64,000 nucleotides of DNA from Runella limosa DSM 17973. GTDB lineage: Bacteria > Bacteroidota > Bacteroidia > Cytophagales > Spirosomataceae. The notes under the pieces are model-generated. The model ran no database searches, was not told where the DNA came from, and worked only from the letters and a program-made list of their open reading frames with translations. Made by a program: the position numbers and the translations under genes. Each line of letters opens with the position of its first letter. The stretch's first letter is position 1. Location of the stretch: assembly GCF_000482465.1 (NCBI RefSeq), contig NZ_KI519423.1, forward strand, positions 304,185 through 368,184, in the 5' to 3' direction. Positions 17,403-26,357 of this stretch are shown here, piece after piece.

Positions 17403-20400
17403 ACAACTTGCGGCTCGGTAACTGTTTGGTTTTGAGAAACCAAACACACGGTGTGAGAAACCAAACACACAGTGTGAGAAACCAAATACACAGTGTAAAA
17501 AACCAAACACACAGTGTGAGAAACCAAATACACGGTGTAAAAAACCAAACACACTGTAACCAAGCAAACAATGGCGTAAGCCAAATTCGTTTTGTTTTTT
17601 TGGCGTTAGCTTTCCTTTCGCTGCCTTTTTCCAGTGTTGCCCAAACCCTCACGGGAAACATCATTGACGACGCAACCAATCAGCCCCTGCCTTTTGTAAA
17701 TGTTTTTATCAGCAACACCACCAAGGGTACGCAAACTGATGTAAAAGGGAATTTTACGCTGCGGGTCCAGACTTCGGGCTACGTCAAAGTGGTGGCGTCG
17801 ATGGTGGGGTTTAAATCGTTTGAACAAGAAGTTGTTTTACGTCCCGACGAAACCCGCCGTTTTTCGATTCGACTCCAGCCTGACACTCGTTTTTTGGCGG
17901 AAGTCAAGGTGGCTGGCAAACGCGACAAACAATGGAAGCGGCTGTACAAAGACTTTCAACGTGAGTTTTTGGGACGTACCAAAAACGCCCGAAACTGCGA
18001 AATCAAAGACCCATATTTCATTGACTTGAGTCGAAAAAAACAAGTGCTTCATGCCACTTCATCACGCCCTTTTGAGATACACAACAAATCGCTTGGCTAC
18101 GATATTGAATACCAATTAGAACAGTTTAATTCCACTACGACTAGCTACGAATTTAGCGGCAAGTTGTTGTATCGGGAAATGACGGCCAAAAATGAAGGCC
18201 AACAAAAAGAGTGGGAATTGGCCCGAAATGATGCGTATCGGGGCTCTATTTACCATTTTTTAAGGGCAGTAGCGCACAAAAAAAGTCAGTCGGAAGGCTT
18301 TCGGGTTTATCTGGATACGGACACCACAACGCAGCGAATTTCCCGAAATCGGTATTTTAGGAACAACCGCCTCCTTGAAATTAACCCCGATACGTTGGCT
18401 TATACCGATGTGGCTCTGCAACGCGTGATTTTACCCAACCGTAAGTACGAAATCCATTATCTCCATCGCCGCGACCCCCAAAGTTGGTATTTTGACCTCA
18501 ACCGTGAAGTCACTTGGCTGACCATCAAAGGGGCAGCTTTTGCCTTTTCGTACGATGGTATTCCTGAAAATTCGTACCAAATTGCCACAAGCGGTAGCAT
18601 GAGTAAAAAACGCATTGCGGATTTACTTCCCAACGACTACCAGCCCAACGACAGCCTTTCGTCGGCCCCGCTGGAGCAAGCTGGGCTTATTCCGAATTTT
18701 CAGAAACAAGAAAAATTTTTGCTTCAACTCTCTCAATCGCACTTTGCACTGGGCGACACACTTCGCTATCAAGTAGAGGTTATTGATGCTACTTCCCACC
18801 AATTTGTGCCCCAAACCATTGTGTATCTTGCCATTCGTAACGAAAATAAAGTAGTTTGGCAACAACCTTTATGGATAGAAAACGGGCGACTTTCGGGACA
18901 TTGGGTGGTTCCTGATTCATTGCAGGGAGGTACTTATCAACTAATTGCGTACAACAACTGGGCAAGGCATTTTGACGAGCGTTTTTGGGGACGAACATCC
19001 TTTCAAGTCATCGATGCTTCTGTTTTATCTGCACAAAACGATTCGACCAACGTGGCATTTTTTCCTGAAAGCGGGCATTTGATAGCAGAACTGCCCAATC
19101 GAGTTGGGGTTCGTAGTTTTACCAAATCGGACGCTCCTGTCGCGGTTGATGGTTGGGTACTCAACGCCACCAACGATACCCTGATGGCATTTAAAACCAA
19201 TGCAGAGGGGTACGGAAATTTCTTTATCATGCCTCCCTCTACCCAGCCTCTTCGCGCTAAATTAAGCAATGGAAACGACGTCATTCTCCCCATTATTCGA
19301 CCCAAAGGCTACGTCATCAACGTTGATGTACTGCGCGATACGGCGACTGTTATCATTAAAATTTACAACAACCTTTCAGCCCAAGAATGGAAACCGATGC
19401 GCCTGCTGATTCACTTACGCGGGCAAATTGTCTATGAGGCCATCGCTACCCCCAAGGGAAATCTGACCACCGCCCGCATTGCCAAAGAAGATTTGGAAGG
19501 AACAGGCGTTATGCAAGTAACCCTGCTCGACGCGCTCAATAATCCGATTGCCAGTCGCGCTTTTTATCATTTGTCCGACGACGATGATGTCTCTTTTCAT
19601 TCTCAGCTTTTTGAAAGTGAATTAAGTGCTTGTTGTTTCGCCACAACCACCAACCTTGCCCGAACATTAGACGCGCTCTTACTCACGCATGACGTTCGTC
19701 CCTACAGTTCGTCGGATGCAACGGTGCTTGAATACGAATCAGGGCTCACAGTACGGGGAATGATTAAACAACCCAACGGACGTCCTGTAGCTAACAGTCC
19801 TGTAATTGGCCTTATCCAATCAGACTCAACCGCCCTGCATTTTCAAGCCTCAACTGACGTCGAAGGGAATTTTGCCTCGACTCCGATGTTGTTTTTTGGA
19901 GACACTAACATTACAATTCAAACGCAAAATGACAAAATCAAAAACGCATCCATTGCACTTGATACCAGATGGACGCCAATTATTCCTCAATGGTTTTGGC
20001 ATCCCGTCCAGCACCTCAGTTCGTCGAAAAGAGATAGTTTAGCCCAAGTTTCAAGGCTACGCCATGCTGTTTCTACCACAACACAAACTTCTAAAGTTTC
20101 AAAAGACTTCCGACGCCCCTACCCCAAGGCCGATAGTACCTTGGTCATCGACAAATCAGACCATGCTTTTCCACTTTTACGCTTGTTGGGTGAATTTCAC
20201 GGCCAAATCAAGCCCAAAACCGACGGAGTCTATTGGATAGAGCAAGGGGAAAAAGTGTCAACCCGAAAAGCTTTTTTGAGCATCGATGGGCTCCCTACCT
20301 CGTGGGAATCATTGCAAGCGCTTTCTGGGCAAGAAATTGACGCCATCGACATCATCAGGCATTTCCAAGCCTCCAACGAGCCCGCTACCCAAGGAATGCT

Positions 20401-20482
20401 CAACGTCGTTCTGAAGCCTAATAGTCAGTTTTGGACAGAACAAAATTTGAAACGTTTTAACGTCAATGGATTAATAAAATGA
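17357..20482 (+). CDS. Surface protein: carboxypeptidase-regulatory domain, MG2-like and plug-like segments
   Basis: Up to 1041 residues, start uncertain. The signal peptide is FVFLALAFLSLPFSSVAQ, ending near 17,643. Then comes a CarboxypepD_reg-like domain (LTGNIIDDATNQPLPFVNVFI, GTQTDVKGNFTL). The middle has alpha-2-macroglobulin MG2-like strands, and the end a TonB-plug-like block (FLSIDGLPTSWESLQALSGQEIDAIDII). This layout is known from large Bacteroidota outer-membrane proteins without a full barrel. Possible starts are the ATG at 17,357, overlapping the upstream gene, or in-frame GTG codons at 17,453, 17,474 or 17,516 inside a 21-bp repeat array. No ATG lies between the repeats and the signal peptide in this frame. 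The last GTG gives the most normal signal peptide. Confidence 0.7.
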   Translation: MAIFIHSFSFNRQALNNLRLGNCLVLRNQTHGVRNQTHSVRNQIHSVKNQTHSVRNQIHGVKNQTHCNQANNGVSQIRFVFLALAFLSLPFSSVAQTLTGNIIDDATNQPLPFVNVFISNTTKGTQTDVKGNFTLRVQTSGYVKVVASMVGFKSFEQEVVLRPDETRRFSIRLQPDTRFLAEVKVAGKRDKQWKRLYKDFQREFLGRTKNARNCEIKDPYFIDLSRKKQVLHATSSRPFEIHNKSLGYDIEYQLEQFNSTTTSYEFSGKLLYREMTAKNEGQQKEWELARNDAYRGSIYHFLRAVAHKKSQSEGFRVYLDTDTTTQRISRNRYFRNNRLLEINPDTLAYTDVALQRVILPNRKYEIHYLHRRDPQSWYFDLNREVTWLTIKGAAFAFSYDGIPENSYQIATSGSMSKKRIADLLPNDYQPNDSLSSAPLEQAGLIPNFQKQEKFLLQLSQSHFALGDTLRYQVEVIDATSHQFVPQTIVYLAIRNENKVVWQQPLWIENGRLSGHWVVPDSLQGGTYQLIAYNNWARHFDERFWGRTSFQVIDASVLSAQNDSTNVAFFPESGHLIAELPNRVGVRSFTKSDAPVAVDGWVLNATNDTLMAFKTNAEGYGNFFIMPPSTQPLRAKLSNGNDVILPIIRPKGYVINVDVLRDTATVIIKIYNNLSAQEWKPMRLLIHLRGQIVYEAIATPKGNLTTARIAKEDLEGTGVMQVTLLDALNNPIASRAFYHLSDDDDVSFHSQLFESELSACCFATTTNLARTLDALLLTHDVRPYSSSDATVLEYESGLTVRGMIKQPNGRPVANSPVIGLIQSDSTALHFQASTDVEGNFASTPMLFFGDTNITIQTQNDKIKNASIALDTRWTPIIPQWFWHPVQHLSSSKRDSLAQVSRLRHAVSTTTQTSKVSKDFRRPYPKADSTLVIDKSDHAFPLLRLLGEFHGQIKPKTDGVYWIEQGEKVSTRKAFLSIDGLPTSWESLQALSGQEIDAIDIIRHFQASNEPATQGMLNVVLKPNSQFWTEQNLKRFNVNGLIK
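17424..17562. repeat. Hairpin plus six 21-bp tandem repeats at the 5' end of a gene
   Basis: GTTTGGTTT-TGAG-AAACCAAAC (17,424-17,445) is a 9-bp-stem hairpin with the same TGAG loop as the locus at 405-595. It runs into six consecutive 21-bp units starting at 17,437 (AAACCAAACACACAGTGTGA and variants). Units alternate between GTGTGAG and GTGTAAA endings. The period is a multiple of three, so the array stays open in the frame of the downstream surface-protein gene and would encode repeated RNQTHSV-like heptads. Confidence 0.8.
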
Positions 20483-20532
20483 CAAAAAAGCTCGTCAACT
20501 TTTAACTTTTTTGTAAAAAATCCATTATTTTC

Positions 20533-20563
20533 TTGACTTACTTCTGAGAAAGACCTTATTTTG
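20533..20563 (+). promoter_or_regulatory. Candidate promoter for the small RNA
   Basis: TTG at 20,533 and TTATTTTG at 20,556-20,563 are spaced by 20 bp and resemble the Bacteroidota -33 and -7 elements (the -7 box matches TAnnTTTG in 7 of 8 positions). It would start RNA near 20,570, just before the closing stem of the structure downstream. Confidence 0.4.
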
Positions 20564-20569
20564 CACCCA

Positions 20570-20695
20570 CATTTTGAATCGTCACTGTGAACACAAAGAA
20601 ATCTAAATAGACACGCGGAGCCTGATGGGATATTGACCCCAGCATGCCAGCGTGTTTGTCCAGATTCTTAACCTTCATGGTGACGATTTTTTTTT
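20570..20695 (+). ncRNA. Candidate structured small RNA, class unknown
   Basis: The region between the surface-protein gene and asd folds on paper into one long rod. The outer stem pairs 20,577-20,591 (AATCGTCACTGTGAA) with 20,674-20,688 (TTCATGGTGACGATT), 13 of 15 positions. Inner helices pair AAGAAATCT with AGATTCTT, GACACGC with GCGTGTTTGTC (with a bulge), and TGGG with CCCA at the tip. A run of nine T follows at 20,687-20,695, so the outer stem doubles as a terminator. The size and rod shape recall 6S RNA or a leader attenuator, but I cannot match a known class. It is not an obvious SRP RNA: the GGAA-loop motif is absent. Confidence 0.5.
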
Positions 20696-20696
20696 A

Positions 20697-20761
20697 GCCC
20701 CCATCCCCCAATAGGGGCTTTATATCACTTAAAAAGCACTCCCCTATTGGGGGCGGGGGGC
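20697..20761. repeat. Large inverted repeat abutting the asd start
   Basis: The arms at 20,697-20,717 and 20,741-20,761 match at 19 of 21 positions, each containing CCCCAATAGGGG or its complement, around a 23-nt AT-rich loop. The 3' arm ends 9 bp before the asd ATG, taking up the space where a ribosome-binding site would be. It looks like a mobile or dispersed intergenic palindrome. Confidence 0.75.
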
Positions 20762-20770
20762 CAAATCATC

Positions 20771-21763
20771 ATGAAAATCGCAGTAGTAGGCGCTACCGGT
20801 TTGGTAGGCAGCGAAATCCTCAAAGTACTCGAAGAGCGTAACTTCCCAATCACTGAGTTGATTCCAGTAGCATCAGAAAGATCAGTAGGTAAACAGGTCA
20901 CGTTCAAGGGTAAACAGTACACCATTGTTAGCTTTGAAGATGCAATTGCAGCAAAGCCAGCTATCGCTATTTTTTCGGCGGGTGGTGGAACTTCTTTGTC
21001 GCTTGCTCCTAAATTTGCGGAGGCAGGTATCACAGTCGTTGACAACTCATCGGCATGGCGGATGGATCCTACCAAAAAATTGGTAGTACCCGAAATCAAC
21101 GCCTTCACGTTGACCAAAGAAGATAAAATCATTGCCAATCCCAACTGCTCTACCATTCAGATGGTGGTGGTTTTGAATCCATTACACAAGCGTTATGGTA
21201 TCAAACGCGTAGTCGTTTCTACGTATCAGTCGGTAACGGGTACAGGTAAAGCAGCCGTTGACCAACTTTTTGCTGAACGTGCTGGAAATCAAGACGCTCC
21301 AAAGGTTTATCCTCACCCTATCGACCTTAACGTATTGCCGCACATCGACGTTTTCTTGGACAACGGTTATACCAAAGAAGAAATGAAGATGACCAACGAA
21401 ACCAAGAAAATCATGATGGATGACAACATCGCCGTTACTGCTACGACGGTGCGTATCCCAACGATTGGTGGTCACTCAGAGGCGGTTAATATTGAGTTTG
21501 AAAATGAGTTTGACCTCAAAGATATTTACGAAATCTTGGGCCAAGCCGAAGGCGTGGTAATCCAAGACGACCCACAAAATAAAGTATATCCAATGCCTTT
21601 GACGGCACACGGTAAGGATGAGACGTTTGTTGGACGTATTCGCCGCGACGAATCACAGCCTAAAACCCTCAATCTTTGGATTGTGGCCGACAACCTCCGC
21701 AAAGGAGCCGCGACCAACGCTGTTCAGATTGCCGAGTATTTGGTAAAAAACGAATTGGTATAA
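20771..21763 (+). CDS. asd: Aspartate-semialdehyde dehydrogenase
   Basis: 330 residues from the ATG at 20,771. It reduces L-aspartyl phosphate to the semialdehyde for lysine/diaminopimelate, threonine and methionine synthesis. It has an N-terminal NADP fold (KIAVVGATGLVGSEIL), the active-site cysteine C126 in NPNCSTIQM, the RMDP phosphate-binding stretch and the catalytic histidine in PTIGGHSEAVNIEF. The in-frame codon 24 bp further upstream lies within the G-rich inverted repeat and is unlikely to be the start. The gene stands alone, preceded by the candidate small RNA and followed by a terminator. Confidence 0.96.
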   Translation: MKIAVVGATGLVGSEILKVLEERNFPITELIPVASERSVGKQVTFKGKQYTIVSFEDAIAAKPAIAIFSAGGGTSLSLAPKFAEAGITVVDNSSAWRMDPTKKLVVPEINAFTLTKEDKIIANPNCSTIQMVVVLNPLHKRYGIKRVVVSTYQSVTGTGKAAVDQLFAERAGNQDAPKVYPHPIDLNVLPHIDVFLDNGYTKEEMKMTNETKKIMMDDNIAVTATTVRIPTIGGHSEAVNIEFENEFDLKDIYEILGQAEGVVIQDDPQNKVYPMPLTAHGKDETFVGRIRRDESQPKTLNLWIVADNLRKGAATNAVQIAEYLVKNELV

Positions 21764-21786
21764 GGTCAGACGATAGTCAGACCGGC

Positions 21787-21825
21787 AAAAGCGCCAGTCG
21801 AGTTACATCGATTGGCGCTTTTTTT
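21787..21825 (+). terminator. Intrinsic terminator after asd
   Basis: AAAAGCGCCA pairs with TGGCGCTTTT around a 16-nt loop, followed by more T residues. Confidence 0.8.
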
Positions 21826-21961
21826 GTGAATTGTTGCGTTGTTTCCAATACCTTTCCGAACTTTGCGTTATTATTGAATCTGTGATAACTCACTGTTTTT
21901 TTCTCATTTTCACAAATTACCTTTTTGACTTTCAACGTCCTAAAGACAAAGGATTGAACTA

Positions 21962-24514
21962 ATGGTAAAACGAATCGCATTACTTTTATTTAGTTGTTTT
22001 ATAGCATTTTGCTCATTTTCAAAGACAAATAACCCAACTGACACGCTGCGCAAAGCGCCTGTTTGGGTAGCAAAAAAGGGGCCAATCCGCCCAACCCGCA
22101 CCCTTAAAAACGATATTTTACATACCCAACTCGACTTGCGCTTCGATTGGCTTCGTCAGCACGCGCTTGGGAGTGCGGTCATTACGTTTAAACCTTTTTT
22201 TTACCCCCAAAATACCCTTGAATTAGATGCCAAAGGCTTTGACATCAAAGGTATTTTCCAGCTAGATACCCTCAAGAAGTACGATTCGCTTCAGAAAAAG
22301 TACATCTACGAATACCTCAACGACCCGCTCGAATATACCTACGACAAGCGATTATTGACCATCAAACTCCGTCGTAAGTACTCGCGTTTTGACACGCTTC
22401 ACGTACTCATCGACTACGTTGCCAAACCCAATGAACTTCCTGCGGGAATTGTGGGCACAAAGGGCGACAAAGGGCTTTATTTTATCAATGCCGACGGATT
22501 GGACGAAGGCAAACCACAACAGATTTGGACGCAGGGAGAAACCGAATATAATTCTTGCTGGATGCCAACGGTCGATAGTCCCAACGAAAAGATGACCCAA
22601 GACATTCGGCTGACGGTCGAAAAACGCTTTAAAACGCTTTCCAACGGTAAACTTATTGAGTCTCGCCTCAACGCTGATAGTACCCGCACCGACCGCTGGG
22701 TACAAAAACTCCCACACGCACCTTACCTCGCAGCCTTTGTTGTGGGCGATTTTGCGGTGGTAAAAGATACCATCCGCAATGGCCTCGAACTGAGCTATTA
22801 CGTAGAACCCGAATATGGGCCACACGCCAAAGCCATTTTTGGTCGTACCCGCGAAATGATTGATTTCTTTGAAAATAAGTTTGGCGTTGAATTTCAGTGG
22901 GATAAATACGCCCAAATCGCCGTTCGCGACTTTGTGGCGGGTGCGATGGAAAACACGTCCATGACCGTCCATGCCGAAAATGTCCAAACCGATACCCGTG
23001 CTTTGCTAGATGGAAACTCTGACGACGTCATCGCACACGAACTGATGCACCATTGGTTTGGAAATTTGGTCACTTGTGAATCGTGGGTGCATTTGCCGCT
23101 CAACGAGGCGTTTGCCAATTATTCAGAATACCTCTGGAACGAACATAAACTCGGCACCGAACAAGCTGATTTTTGGGCACAAGGCTCTTTGCAGCAATAT
23201 TTGGGCGAGTCGGAGCAAAAACAAGAACCCCTCATTCGGTACAATTACACCGACATGGAAGACATGTTCGACAACCATTCGTACGCCAAAGGAGGATTGG
23301 TACTGCACATGCTTCGCAAGTACATTGGCGACGAAGCTTTTTTTGCCGCCACGCGCAATTACCTCATTCGCTACGGATTTGGAACCGCCGAAGTGAACGA
23401 TTTACGGGAGTCATTTGAAGAAGTAACGGGTGAAGACTTGAACTGGTTTTTCAATCAGTGGTTCTTATCACCAGGCCATCCGACATTGAAAGTAGAAAAA
23501 TCGTACGACGCCGACAAAGTGACGCTCAAAGTCACTCAGTTACAGGACTCGCTCTATACCCCGATTCACCGTTTACCCCTCAAGGTAGATGTCTGGGTAA
23601 ATGGGCAAAAAGAAACCCACGACATTGTTGTCAACAAAGCAAAACAAACGTTTGAAATTCCAGTAAAACAGCGCCCTGATTTGGTGGATTTTGACGCCGA
23701 GCGGCAACTACTGGGCGAGATTAATTACGAAAAATCAAAGCCTGAATTAATCTTTCAGTACCAGCATTGCGATAAATACCTAGCTCGCTATGAGGCCATT
23801 ACGGGCTTAGAAAACCAACTCGCCGACTCCACCGTGCGCCAACTCATGATGAAAGCAATGAGTGATAAGTTTTGGAAAATCAGACAATTAGCCGTTTCCA
23901 ACTTCTCCGAATACGATGGTTTGCAGTTTAATGAAGTTGAGCGACTTGTCCAAAGTAAAGCCCGCGTAGATGCCCACCCCCATGTACGCATGGAGGCTAT
24001 CATTACGCTGGGTTCATTTGGGGACAACTCCAACGACCCGCTTTTCCGCGAAGCCCTCAACGACAGCTCGTATCAAGTGGTGTCGGCAGCACTCGATGCC
24101 TACCTCATCGGAAAGCCCGACGACGCGGTTGACGTAGCCAAACGCTTTGAAAACGCCCCTAACAGCGAAATCGTGACGGCCGTGGCCAATTACTACGCAG
24201 GCTTGGCTAAACCAGAGCAGTACGACTGGTTTATCACGAAAATGAAGCGTTTAAAATCGGCGGAGATATACAATTTTTTGCAAGTGTTTGGAAAATACCT
24301 CATCAAATCAGACGGTCCAGTGCAGCGAAAAGCCCTTCCAATGCTCGAAACCATGGCCCGCAACGACCCTGCTTATTTTGTGCGGTTTGGGGCGTATCAA
24401 GTACTGGGACTTCTGACTGACATTGAAGGCGTAAAAGCCATGCGAAAAGACATTCGGAATACCGAACGCGACCCTAAATTGAAAGATATGTACGGGCAGT
24501 TTGGGGAATTTTAA
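21962..24514 (+). CDS. M1-family zinc metallopeptidase (aminopeptidase N-like)
   Basis: 850 residues with an N-terminal signal (MVKRIALLLFSCFIAFCSFS). The exopeptidase motif GAMEN is at residues 327-331. The zinc site is H359-E360-L-M-H363 with the third ligand E382, the exact M1 spacing. The N-terminal beta-saddle domain spans about 40-270, and the C-terminal 300 residues form helical HEAT-like repeats with ERAP-type character. It removes N-terminal residues from peptides, here probably in the periplasm, and could feed the POT transporter functionally. It ends against a palindromic bidirectional terminator shared with the OmpA-like gene. Confidence 0.93.
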   Translation: MVKRIALLLFSCFIAFCSFSKTNNPTDTLRKAPVWVAKKGPIRPTRTLKNDILHTQLDLRFDWLRQHALGSAVITFKPFFYPQNTLELDAKGFDIKGIFQLDTLKKYDSLQKKYIYEYLNDPLEYTYDKRLLTIKLRRKYSRFDTLHVLIDYVAKPNELPAGIVGTKGDKGLYFINADGLDEGKPQQIWTQGETEYNSCWMPTVDSPNEKMTQDIRLTVEKRFKTLSNGKLIESRLNADSTRTDRWVQKLPHAPYLAAFVVGDFAVVKDTIRNGLELSYYVEPEYGPHAKAIFGRTREMIDFFENKFGVEFQWDKYAQIAVRDFVAGAMENTSMTVHAENVQTDTRALLDGNSDDVIAHELMHHWFGNLVTCESWVHLPLNEAFANYSEYLWNEHKLGTEQADFWAQGSLQQYLGESEQKQEPLIRYNYTDMEDMFDNHSYAKGGLVLHMLRKYIGDEAFFAATRNYLIRYGFGTAEVNDLRESFEEVTGEDLNWFFNQWFLSPGHPTLKVEKSYDADKVTLKVTQLQDSLYTPIHRLPLKVDVWVNGQKETHDIVVNKAKQTFEIPVKQRPDLVDFDAERQLLGEINYEKSKPELIFQYQHCDKYLARYEAITGLENQLADSTVRQLMMKAMSDKFWKIRQLAVSNFSEYDGLQFNEVERLVQSKARVDAHPHVRMEAIITLGSFGDNSNDPLFREALNDSSYQVVSAALDAYLIGKPDDAVDVAKRFENAPNSEIVTAVANYYAGLAKPEQYDWFITKMKRLKSAEIYNFLQVFGKYLIKSDGPVQRKALPMLETMARNDPAYFVRFGAYQVLGLLTDIEGVKAMRKDIRNTERDPKLKDMYGQFGEF

Positions 24515-24540
24515 GTTTTTTCACGCAAAGTATCCACAAA

Positions 24541-24602
24541 CGCATTGAAAAGAAAGTAGCCTCGCTGAGGCTACTTTCTTTTCAATGCGTTCAACCTGTT
24601 AC
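24541..24602. terminator. Bidirectional palindromic terminator, GCCTC-hairpin repeat copy 2
   Basis: A 23-bp perfect stem (24,541-24,563 with 24,567-24,589) and a three-base loop (GCT), containing AAAGTAGCCTC/GAGGCTACTTT. It lies between the convergent M1 peptidase and OmpA-like genes and can terminate both. On the minus strand it has the same flank (CAGGTTGAACGCATT) as the shorter copy at 7731. Confidence 0.8.
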
Positions 24603-25597
24603 TAAAGGACTTTTAGCTCCACTCGACGATTTTTCACTTTGTTGTCTTCCACGTCGTTTGACACCGCAGGCGCAGCTGCTCCCTTCCATTCTACCACCAA
24701 TTGACTCGTCGAAACGCCCTTTTGTTCCAAATAGCTCGCTACTACTTTGGCGCGGTACTCCGACAAAATGAGATTTTTATCAGATTCCCCCACGTTATCG
24801 GTATGGCCTGTGATTTGGAGTTTGGTCTGTGGTTGAGCAAGTAAGGCTTTACTTATCGCATCCAAACTCGTTTTCACCTCTTCACTCAACTCATACGTGC
24901 TCTGTGAAAAGTACAAAACTTGGTCAGTTAATGCCATCGCTGGCGGTAAAAGTGATTCTTCTGGCTGGGGAATAACTTCGATAAAATTAAGCCCATCCTT
25001 CATCTCAAACTGCTTGAAAAATAGCTTCTTGCCTTCTGGCGTTGTTGATTTGTATTCGTAAGTACCTTTAGCTAATGGAAAAGGAAGACTGGGCCAATGC
25101 TTACCTTTATTGTATTCTTTACGGTAATTCGTATTTATCATATAATACGAAGAATTATTTTTCGTAATTGAATGATTGACATCCATTTCATCGGGCAATT
25201 GGAAAGACACCAACAATAGTTGTGTAAGGGTCCCAGAAACTTGAAGCGAGTCTTTATGCACCATTTCTGGCATCACTGGAAATGTAGCATGACTCGAAAT
25301 TTTGCCGATAAATGTAACAGGAAGTGTCTGGGATTGATATCCTTCTGATTCAAACGTCAGAAATTGGGTAGAGTCTGGTACTACAATCTCATACACTCCG
25401 TTGGCATTGGTCTCGTACGTCATCTTTTTCCCAGACTTAAACACCGCCCGAATGGTGCTTTTCCTGAGAAAATCTTTCGAGGTATTGTCGCGAAAACTTC
25501 CGACAATGCGCACCGAGTGGTTTTCCACTTGGGCAACTTCCTGAGTACCTCCACTAGCGTAAAGGCTACAAACCAAACTTAGCAAATAAGTAATCAT
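24602..25597 (-). CDS. OmpA-family protein with regulatory-like beta domain
   Basis: 331 residues. A signal peptide (MITYLLSLVCSLYASG) precedes a carboxypeptidase-regulatory-like beta domain (residues about 28-100), a linker region, and a C-terminal OmpA peptidoglycan-binding domain from about 225. Diagnostic stretches are LQITGHTDNVGESDKNLILSEYRA and NRRVELKVL. It anchors the outer membrane to peptidoglycan. The 101-bp repeat array lies upstream. It is convergent with the M1 peptidase. Confidence 0.88.
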   Translation of the reverse strand: MITYLLSLVCSLYASGGTQEVAQVENHSVRIVGSFRDNTSKDFLRKSTIRAVFKSGKKMTYETNANGVYEIVVPDSTQFLTFESEGYQSQTLPVTFIGKISSHATFPVMPEMVHKDSLQVSGTLTQLLLVSFQLPDEMDVNHSITKNNSSYYMINTNYRKEYNKGKHWPSLPFPLAKGTYEYKSTTPEGKKLFFKQFEMKDGLNFIEVIPQPEESLLPPAMALTDQVLYFSQSTYELSEEVKTSLDAISKALLAQPQTKLQITGHTDNVGESDKNLILSEYRAKVVASYLEQKGVSTSQLVVEWKGAAAPAVSNDVEDNKVKNRRVELKVL

Positions 25598-25720
25598 CGT
25601 TCTTGTAGTTTAAATATTCATTTATATGCAAGAAAGCTATATAATTCCACAATTTAACTACAATATCCGTTTTTTTACAAAAAAATGCGAGAGTGAATCC
25701 CACATTGCTGCAAGTGAAGG

Positions 25721-26320
25721 CAGATTCTCAAATCTGACTCCCAAGGTTTCTCAAAACCTTAAAACATTCAGTTGGAAGCAACCTCAACGGCTGGTTATAA
25801 GTAACCAACCGCACGTGAAGACAGATTCTCCAATCTGACTCCCAAGGTTTCTCAAAACCTTGTTTCATTTGGTTGAAAGCAACCTTAACGGTTGGTTAGA
25901 AGTAACCAAACGCACGTGAAGGCAGATTCTCAAATCTGACTCCCAAGGTTTCTCAAAACCTCAAAACATTCGGTTGAGAGCAAACTCAGCCGTTGATTAG
26001 AAGTAACCAACCGCACGTGAAGGCAGATTCTCAAATCTGACTCCCAAGGTTTCTCAAAACCTTGAAACATTCGGTTGAGAGCAACCTCTGCCGTTGGTTA
26101 GAAGTAGCCAACCGCACCTGAAGGCAGATTCTCAAATCTGGCTCCCAAGGTTTCTCAAAACCTTGAAACATTCGGTTGGGAGCAACCTCAGCGGTTGGTT
26201 AGAAGTAACCAACCGCACGTGAAGGCAGATTCTCAAATCTGACTCTCAAGGTTTCTCAAAACCTTAAAACACTCGGTTGGAAGCAACCTCAACGGCTGGT
26301 TAGAAGTAACCAACCGCACG
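25721..26320. repeat. 101-bp hairpin-repeat array, six units
   Basis: Units begin at 25,721, 25,822, 25,923, 26,024, 26,125 and 26,226: exactly 101 bp each. Every unit holds four hairpins in order: CAGATT-CTCA-AATCTG, AAGGTTT-CTCA-AAACCTT, GGTT-rich with GGGAGC loop, and GGTTGGTTA-GAAG-TAACCAACC, then a GCACGTGAAGG spacer. Units differ by scattered substitutions. The last spacer merges into the stop codon of a glycosyltransferase remnant at 26,321. This is not CRISPR: the whole unit is repeated without unique spacers. The stretch 25,598-25,720 before it shows nothing else. Confidence 0.95.
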
Positions 26321-26357
26321 TTAAAACCCTATTTGTGCGGATACTAAGTAGTCAGGA
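26321..26357 (-). pseudogene. Remnant of a glycosyltransferase 3' end
   Basis: Read on the minus strand, this encodes PDYLVSAQIGF and a stop codon, against PDYLVSEQIGL and stop at the end of the intact glycosyltransferase (27,850). Flanking CCGCACGTTAAA is shared too. Similarity fades beyond about 26,370. It is a displaced or paralogous 3' end, next to the same kind of repeat array as the intact copy. Confidence 0.7.

Noticed and set aside
20577..20688. SRP (4.5S) RNA, tmRNA or tRNA in the asd leader
   Set aside because: The conserved GGAA-loop motif of SRP RNA, the tRNA-like ends of tmRNA and a cloverleaf are not present.
25721..26320. CRISPR array
   Set aside because: Whole 101-bp units are repeated, including the parts between hairpins; there are no unique spacers and no cas genes.
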